Shown here: in pieces, positions 60,356 through 64,000 of the stretch
How the letters are laid out: every line of letters begins with the position of its first letter
How positions within the stretch are numbered: the first letter of the stretch is position 1
DNA from: Bordetella petrii
GTDB taxonomy: Bacteria > Pseudomonadota > Gammaproteobacteria > Burkholderiales > Burkholderiaceae_B
Reading direction: 5' to 3'
Length of the DNA stretch: 64,000 bases
Assembly (NCBI GenBank): GCA_017745595.1
Contig: WMBV01000010.1
Span: 62,001 to 126,000 of the forward strand
Notes under the pieces: generated by a model
Databases searched by the model: none
Told to the model about the DNA's origin: nothing
Seen by the model: the letters and a program-made list of their open reading frames with translations, nothing else
Program-made: the position numbers and the translations under genes

Positions 60356-62704
60356 CTAGGCGGCCGCGCGCCGCGTGCCGGGCTGCTCGGCGCCGGTCAT
60401 GCCGAAGTCGAACGGAAAGTCGTCGACCCGGATGACCTGGTCGCGCAACGCATCGCGGCGCTTGAGTTGTTCGTAGTCGTGGCGGTCGAGCCCGCCCGCG
60501 GCGTGGGCCGCGTCGGCCAGGTCGCGCACATTGGCTTGCGGGTCGCCGGCCAGGGCGCCGCTTTTTTCGTAGGCGCGCAGCCGGGACTCGGCTGCTTCGG
60601 CCGCCAGTGTGGCGGCCAGCGCCTGTTCGAGCGCGCCGACGGGTTCGTCTGCCGTGGCGGGCAGGTGGCAACTGGCGGTGAGTCGATCGCGCGGCGCGCC
60701 GGGCTCGGTAAGCAGCCGGGCGACGCGTTGGCCAAGCAGATCAGCGGGTGCATGGTGCGGCGGCCCCCAGGGGAAGAGCAGATGGCGTAGGGTCCAGCCT
60801 ACCGAACGCGAGGGCAGGTTGTCCAGCACGCCATTGAAAGCATCTTGTACGCGCTGCAATGCGTCTTGCAGGGCCCAGTGCGCCAGCGGGGCATCGGCGG
60901 CCTGGCGTCCTTCGTCTTCGTAGCGCTTGAGCACCGCCGAAGCCAGGTACATCTGCGACAGAATATCGCCCAGCCGCGCCGACAGGCGTTCGCGGCGCTT
61001 CAGGCTGCCGCCCAGCAGCGCCATCGACAGGTCGGCCAGCAAGGCGAAGGCGCACGAATAGCGGGCCAGCTGGCGGTAGTAGCGCCGCATTTCCGGCGCC
61101 GCGTCAGACGGCGCCCGCGCCAGACGCGCGCCGGTCAACGCGTGGCCCACGGCGCGCAGGCCATTGCCGGCCACGAATGCCGCGTGGCCCCAGAAGGCCC
61201 GGTCGAACGCGCGCAGGCCGCGTTGCGCATCGGAATCGCCCGCCGCCCGCATTTCGGCCAGCACGTAGGGGTGGCAGCGGATCGCGCCCTGGCCGAAGAT
61301 GATCAGGCTGCGCGTCAGGATGTTGGCGCCTTCCACCGTGATGCCCACCGGCACTTGCTGGTAGGCGCGCCCCAGGAAATTGGACGGCCCCAGGCAGATG
61401 CCCTTGCCGCCGATGACGTCCATGCCGTCGTTGACCACCTGGCGCGCGCGCTCGGTGATGTGATATTTGACGATGGCCGATACCACCGAGGGTTTTTCGC
61501 CCAGGTCGACCGCGCCGGCGGTCATGACGCGGGCCGCGTCCATCAGGTACGTGTGGCCGCCGATGCGCGCCAGGGCTTCTTCCACGCCCTCGAAGCGGCC
61601 GACCGGGGCGCGGAACTGGCTGCGCACGCGGGCGTAGGCGCCCACCGCGCGCGCCGTCAGCTGCGACATGCCGGTATTCGAGGCCGGCAGCGAAATCGAG
61701 CGGCCCGCCGCCAGGCATTCCATCAGCATGCGCCAGCCCTGGCCCGCCATGGCGGGGCCGCCGATGATGAAGTCCAGCGGCATGAAGACGTCGGTGCCGC
61801 GCGTGGGGCCGTTCATGAACATGGCGTTCAGCGGAAAGTGGCGCCGGCCGGTTTCCACGCCCGGATGATCGTGCGGCACCAGCGCGCAGGTAATGCCCAC
61901 GTCGGCCGCGCCGCCCAGCAGGCGGTCGGGGTCGTACAGGCGAAAGGCCAGGCCCAGCAGGGTGCACACCGGCGCCAGCGTGATGTAGCGCTTGTCCCAG
62001 GTGACCCGCATGCCCAGCACTTCGCGGCCTTGCCACAGGCCCTTGCAGACGATGCCGCGGTCGGGAATGGCGGCCGCGTCGGAGCCCGCCCACGGGCTGG
62101 TCAGCGCGAAGGCCGGCACGTCTTCGCCGCGCGCCAGGCGCGGCAGGTAATGGTTCTTCTGCGCCTCGGTGCCGTAGTGCAGCAGCAGTTCGGCCGGCCC
62201 CAGCGAATTGGGCACCATGACCGACACGGCCAGCGCCGACGAGCGGGTCGACAGGCGGGTGACGACTTGCGAATGCGCGTAGGCCGAGAACCCCAGGCCG
62301 CCGTATTCGCGCGGGATGATCATGCCCAGGAAGCCATTGTTTTTCAGATAGGCCCAGGTCTCGGGCGACAGGTCGTAGCGCTGGTGGCTGATGTCCCAGT
62401 CGTCGACCATGCGGCAGGCCTGCTCGGCCTGCACGTCCAGGAAGCGCTGTTCGTCGTCGGTCAGGCGCGGGCGCGGCAGGGCCAGCAGCTTGGCCCAGTC
62501 GGGGCGGCCGCGGAACAGTTCGCCTTCCCACCACACGGTGCCGGCTTCCAGCGCATCGCGTTCGGTATCGGACATGCGCGGCAGCACCTTGCGGTAGGCC
62601 TTGAACAGGGGCCGCGACAGCAGCGCGCGCCGCACCGGCCGCACGCCCAGCACGACGGCGATCAGGGCCGCCAGAATGCCCGCGGTAAGCAACAAGCCGC
62701 TCAT
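60356..62704 (-). CDS. fadE: Acyl-CoA dehydrogenase, FadE type
   Basis: 782 residues, the large proteobacterial FadE form (acyl-CoA dehydrogenase plus C-terminal DUF1974). An N-terminal membrane helix (about 1-22), the core dehydrogenase with FALTSPWAGSDAAAIPD and a C-terminal region (about 480-780) with SDAQRGLRAFDRAFWGH are visible. It catalyses the first step of long-chain beta-oxidation. It heads the series fadE-thiolase-FadJ-like and lies 159 bases after the TetR gene, with two repeat hairpins between them. Confidence 0.93.
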   Translation of the reverse strand: MSGLLLTAGILAALIAVVLGVRPVRRALLSRPLFKAYRKVLPRMSDTERDALEAGTVWWEGELFRGRPDWAKLLALPRPRLTDDEQRFLDVQAEQACRMVDDWDISHQRYDLSPETWAYLKNNGFLGMIIPREYGGLGFSAYAHSQVVTRLSTRSSALAVSVMVPNSLGPAELLLHYGTEAQKNHYLPRLARGEDVPAFALTSPWAGSDAAAIPDRGIVCKGLWQGREVLGMRVTWDKRYITLAPVCTLLGLAFRLYDPDRLLGGAADVGITCALVPHDHPGVETGRRHFPLNAMFMNGPTRGTDVFMPLDFIIGGPAMAGQGWRMLMECLAAGRSISLPASNTGMSQLTARAVGAYARVRSQFRAPVGRFEGVEEALARIGGHTYLMDAARVMTAGAVDLGEKPSVVSAIVKYHITERARQVVNDGMDVIGGKGICLGPSNFLGRAYQQVPVGITVEGANILTRSLIIFGQGAIRCHPYVLAEMRAAGDSDAQRGLRAFDRAFWGHAAFVAGNGLRAVGHALTGARLARAPSDAAPEMRRYYRQLARYSCAFALLADLSMALLGGSLKRRERLSARLGDILSQMYLASAVLKRYEDEGRQAADAPLAHWALQDALQRVQDAFNGVLDNLPSRSVGWTLRHLLFPWGPPHHAPADLLGQRVARLLTEPGAPRDRLTASCHLPATADEPVGALEQALAATLAAEAAESRLRAYEKSGALAGDPQANVRDLADAAHAAGGLDRHDYEQLKRRDALRDQVIRVDDFPFDFGMTGAEQPGTRRAAA

Positions 62705-62760
62705 GGTGTTTGGTCTCCGTAAAGCAAGGTAGGCGTGGGATCGGTGAATGGGGCGTGGTC

Positions 62761-62789
62761 GGTGTCAGGCACCTGCGGAGCCTGACACC
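62761..62789. repeat. GTGTC hairpin, diverged copy 5a
   Basis: Arms GGTGTCAGGC / GCCTGACACC, perfect 10 bp. The arm bases differ from the common GTGTCTGAC form, but pairing is retained. It lies 57 bases upstream of fadE. Confidence 0.78.
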
Positions 62790-62812
62790 TTGCAAGGGCC
62801 GCTGCATCGCAA

Positions 62813-62843
62813 GGTGTCTGACTCCCGCGGGGTGTCAGACACC
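62813..62843. repeat. GTGTCTGAC hairpin, copy 5b
   Basis: Arms GGTGTCTGAC / GTCAGACACC, perfect 10 bp, 20 bases past the TetR stop. With copy 5a it separates the TetR transcript from fadE. Confidence 0.87.
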
Positions 62844-62863
62844 GAAACGGGCAAGGTCCCATG

Positions 62864-63535
62864 TCAGCCCTCCGGATACTGAGGCAGGGGCGCGCGCAGC
62901 CCGCCCAGCAGGAAGCTCATCAGGCGCGGCAGCAGGCGTTCGGGATCGTGCGCCGGGTCGGGGTCGTCCTGGCTCCAGCCGATGCACAGCCGCAGCACTT
63001 CGGTGCCGATGATGGCGTACGAGGTGGCGCCCAGCATGAACTGGAAGCGCCAGATGACCTCGGCGCGCGGCACGTCGGGCAAGGCCTTGAACAGCGCGGC
63101 CTGGTAGCGTTCCATGACGTCGGCATATTCTTCGGCGACCAGGGCGCGGATGACGCCGGTGGGGTCGGTCATGGTGCGCTCGAGCAGGTGCAGGAAGTTC
63201 TTGCCGGCATGATCGGGGCTGGCGGCCAGCCGCAGCACGGTGCCGAAGAAGGCATCGACGATTTGCGACGGCTTGAGCGGCTGGCCCTGGGCCTGGGCTT
63301 CGAGCTCATCGAGCAGGCGCAGGCGTTCGCGGTTCAGCACCGCCAGGCGCCGCTTCAGCACGGCCTGGATCAGCGCTTCTTTCGAGCCGAAGTGGTAGTT
63401 CACCGCCGCCAGGTTGACGCCGGCCTCGCCGGTGATCTGCCGCATCGAGGTGCCGTCGTGCCCCTGCCGCACGAACAGCGACTCGGCCGTGTCCAGGATG
63501 ATTTCGCGGGTAGAGGATGAGCGCAGTTCGTTCAT
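62864..63535 (-). CDS. TetR family fatty acid degradation regulator (PsrA/FadR-like)
   Basis: 223 residues. The helix-turn-helix is TSMRQITGEAGVNLAAVNYHFGSKEALI (residues about 29-56), which closely fits Pseudomonas PsrA; the rest is a helical ligand domain ending in a Pro-rich tail. PsrA-type repressors release DNA when bound to long-chain fatty acids or acyl-CoA. The operator at 63545-63564 upstream matches the PsrA box, so autoregulation and control of the adjoining fad genes are likely. Confidence 0.87.
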   Translation of the reverse strand: MNELRSSSTREIILDTAESLFVRQGHDGTSMRQITGEAGVNLAAVNYHFGSKEALIQAVLKRRLAVLNRERLRLLDELEAQAQGQPLKPSQIVDAFFGTVLRLAASPDHAGKNFLHLLERTMTDPTGVIRALVAEEYADVMERYQAALFKALPDVPRAEVIWRFQFMLGATSYAIIGTEVLRLCIGWSQDDPDPAHDPERLLPRLMSFLLGGLRAPLPQYPEG

Positions 63536-63544
63536 GGCAAATTA

Positions 63545-63564
63545 ATTCAAACGTTCGTTTGAAT
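63545..63564. promoter_or_regulatory. PsrA-type operator
   Basis: ATTCAAACG-TT-CGTTTGAAT: perfect 9-bp arms with a 2-base spacer, containing the published PsrA core (G/C)AAAC-N2-4-GTTTG(C/G). It ends 10 bases before the TetR start and covers the predicted transcription start downstream of the -10 TATAAT (63572-63567, minus strand), as expected for autorepression. Confidence 0.85.
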
Positions 63565-63566
63565 AT

Positions 63567-63572
63567 ATTATA
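63567..63572 (-). promoter_or_regulatory. -10 element of the TetR gene
   Basis: Consensus TATAAT on the minus strand, immediately upstream of the operator. No good -35 is visible 17 bases further on. Confidence 0.5.
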
Positions 63573-63817
63573 GGTAGCCGCGCCGGCAGCGCGAGTCGGC
63601 ATTAACCCTAGGGTGCGCGGCAAAAGCTTGTTCCGGCGCAAACGGGGCGGGGCCGGACGGCAAAACCCCAATGCAAAGCGGGTCGCGCGAGGCAAACGGT
63701 TCGCCAGCGGTTACAGTTCAGGGATATTGCGCTGCGGCGAAAGGCGGCGCAGGCTACATAAAAGGTTTTTGCCATGTCCGAATACACAGCGGCCGCCGCG
63801 GCCGCAAGGGTGCTGCC

Positions 63818-64000
63818 ATGAACGATTCGTCTCACCTGCCGGCAGCCCACTGGAACCTGGATAACATCGTGGCGGGGCTGCGGGGGGCGCGCGTCGACTG
63901 GCGCGGCCCGCGCGGGCGGCTGCGCGAAGACGCCGGCGACCGCGAGTTTCCGTCGCAGGAAAGCCTGCGCGTCATCGTGCGGCAACTGTGCGGGGCGCTG
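63818..64000 (+). CDS. Serine O-acetyltransferase-like protein (N-terminus only)
   Basis: 61 codons run off the right edge. The visible part, with HWNLDNIVAGLRGARVDWR and later SQESLRVIVRQLCGAL, resembles the N-terminal helical domain of EpsC-type serine O-acetyltransferases, which make O-acetylserine for cysteine synthesis. No left-handed beta-helix repeat is visible yet, so the call rests on a short similarity by eye. It is divergent from the fad regulator; the 282-base spacer contains the PsrA box near its left end and no other gene I can support. Confidence 0.55.
   Translation, partial: MNDSSHLPAAHWNLDNIVAGLRGARVDWRGPRGRLREDAGDREFPSQESLRVIVRQLCGAL

Noticed and set aside
60845-62722. 625-codon + strand open frame opposite fadE
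   Set aside because: Antisense shadow of a complete FadE protein.

Overview
The window is about 65% GC and densely packed, and it looks like a chromosomal segment of a betaproteobacterium of the Alcaligenaceae (Bordetella or Achromobacter type). The main reasons are four orphan Bug-family (TctC-like) periplasmic binding proteins, a full fad regulon under a PsrA-like repressor, and the overall gene style. The genus is an inference. I see no rRNA, IS element, phage gene, CRISPR array or origin. The single RNA gene is a tRNA-Arg.

Almost everything here is acyl-CoA chemistry, arranged in modules. Module A (1-20614): an acyl-CoA ligase (cut by the window start) and a PRISE-type reductase on the + strand face a long minus-strand series. 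That series starts at a palindrome-rich promoter near 17660 and runs E1alpha, E1beta, enoyl-CoA hydratase, E2, acyl-CoA dehydrogenase, acyl-CoA ligase, MmgE/PrpD protein, a Liv-type ABC importer (binding protein, LivH, fused LivM-LivG, LivF), E3 (lpdA) and a terminal TetR regulator. This looks like one roughly 15-kb catabolic operon for an imported carboxylic acid, with a dedicated 2-oxoacid dehydrogenase complex. A crotonase and an NDP-forming acyl-CoA synthetase lie upstream. Module B (20850-28508, + strand): acyl-CoA dehydrogenase, crotonase, thiolase-like protein, DUF35 protein, two small hotdog proteins, second acyl-CoA dehydrogenase, Bug protein and CaiB-type CoA-transferase. The thiolase-like/DUF35/MaoC pair layout resembles the actinobacterial Ltp2-ChsH1-ChsH2 steroid side-chain aldolase/hydratase.

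Module C (28538-32349): Old Yellow Enzyme reductase with an ArsR regulator, then an AraC regulator divergent from an Fsr-like MFS exporter. The tRNA-Arg gene follows with its own promoter and terminator. Module D (32686-41370): a minus-strand operon of a fused double CaiB protein, DUF35 protein, thiolase-like protein, cyclase-family hydrolase, Bug protein and acyl-CoA ligase, with a divergent LysR gene. Module E (41376-44594): MarR regulator divergent from a Bug protein and a CxPSR-type sulfatase/phosphonate monoester hydrolase. Module F (44760-49721): LysR, Bug, crotonase and NDP-forming acyl-CoA synthetase.

Module G (49788-63535) is a long-chain fatty acid beta-oxidation regulon: FadD ligase, DUF4442 thioesterase-like protein, FadA, two multifunctional hydratase/dehydrogenases with opposite domain orders, FadL porin, FadI-like thiolase, FadE and a PsrA/FadR-like TetR with a matching operator at its own promoter. 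A serine O-acetyltransferase-like gene enters at the right edge. A family of GGTGTCTGAC...GTCAGACACC hairpins (eight copies at five places) marks gene ends throughout.
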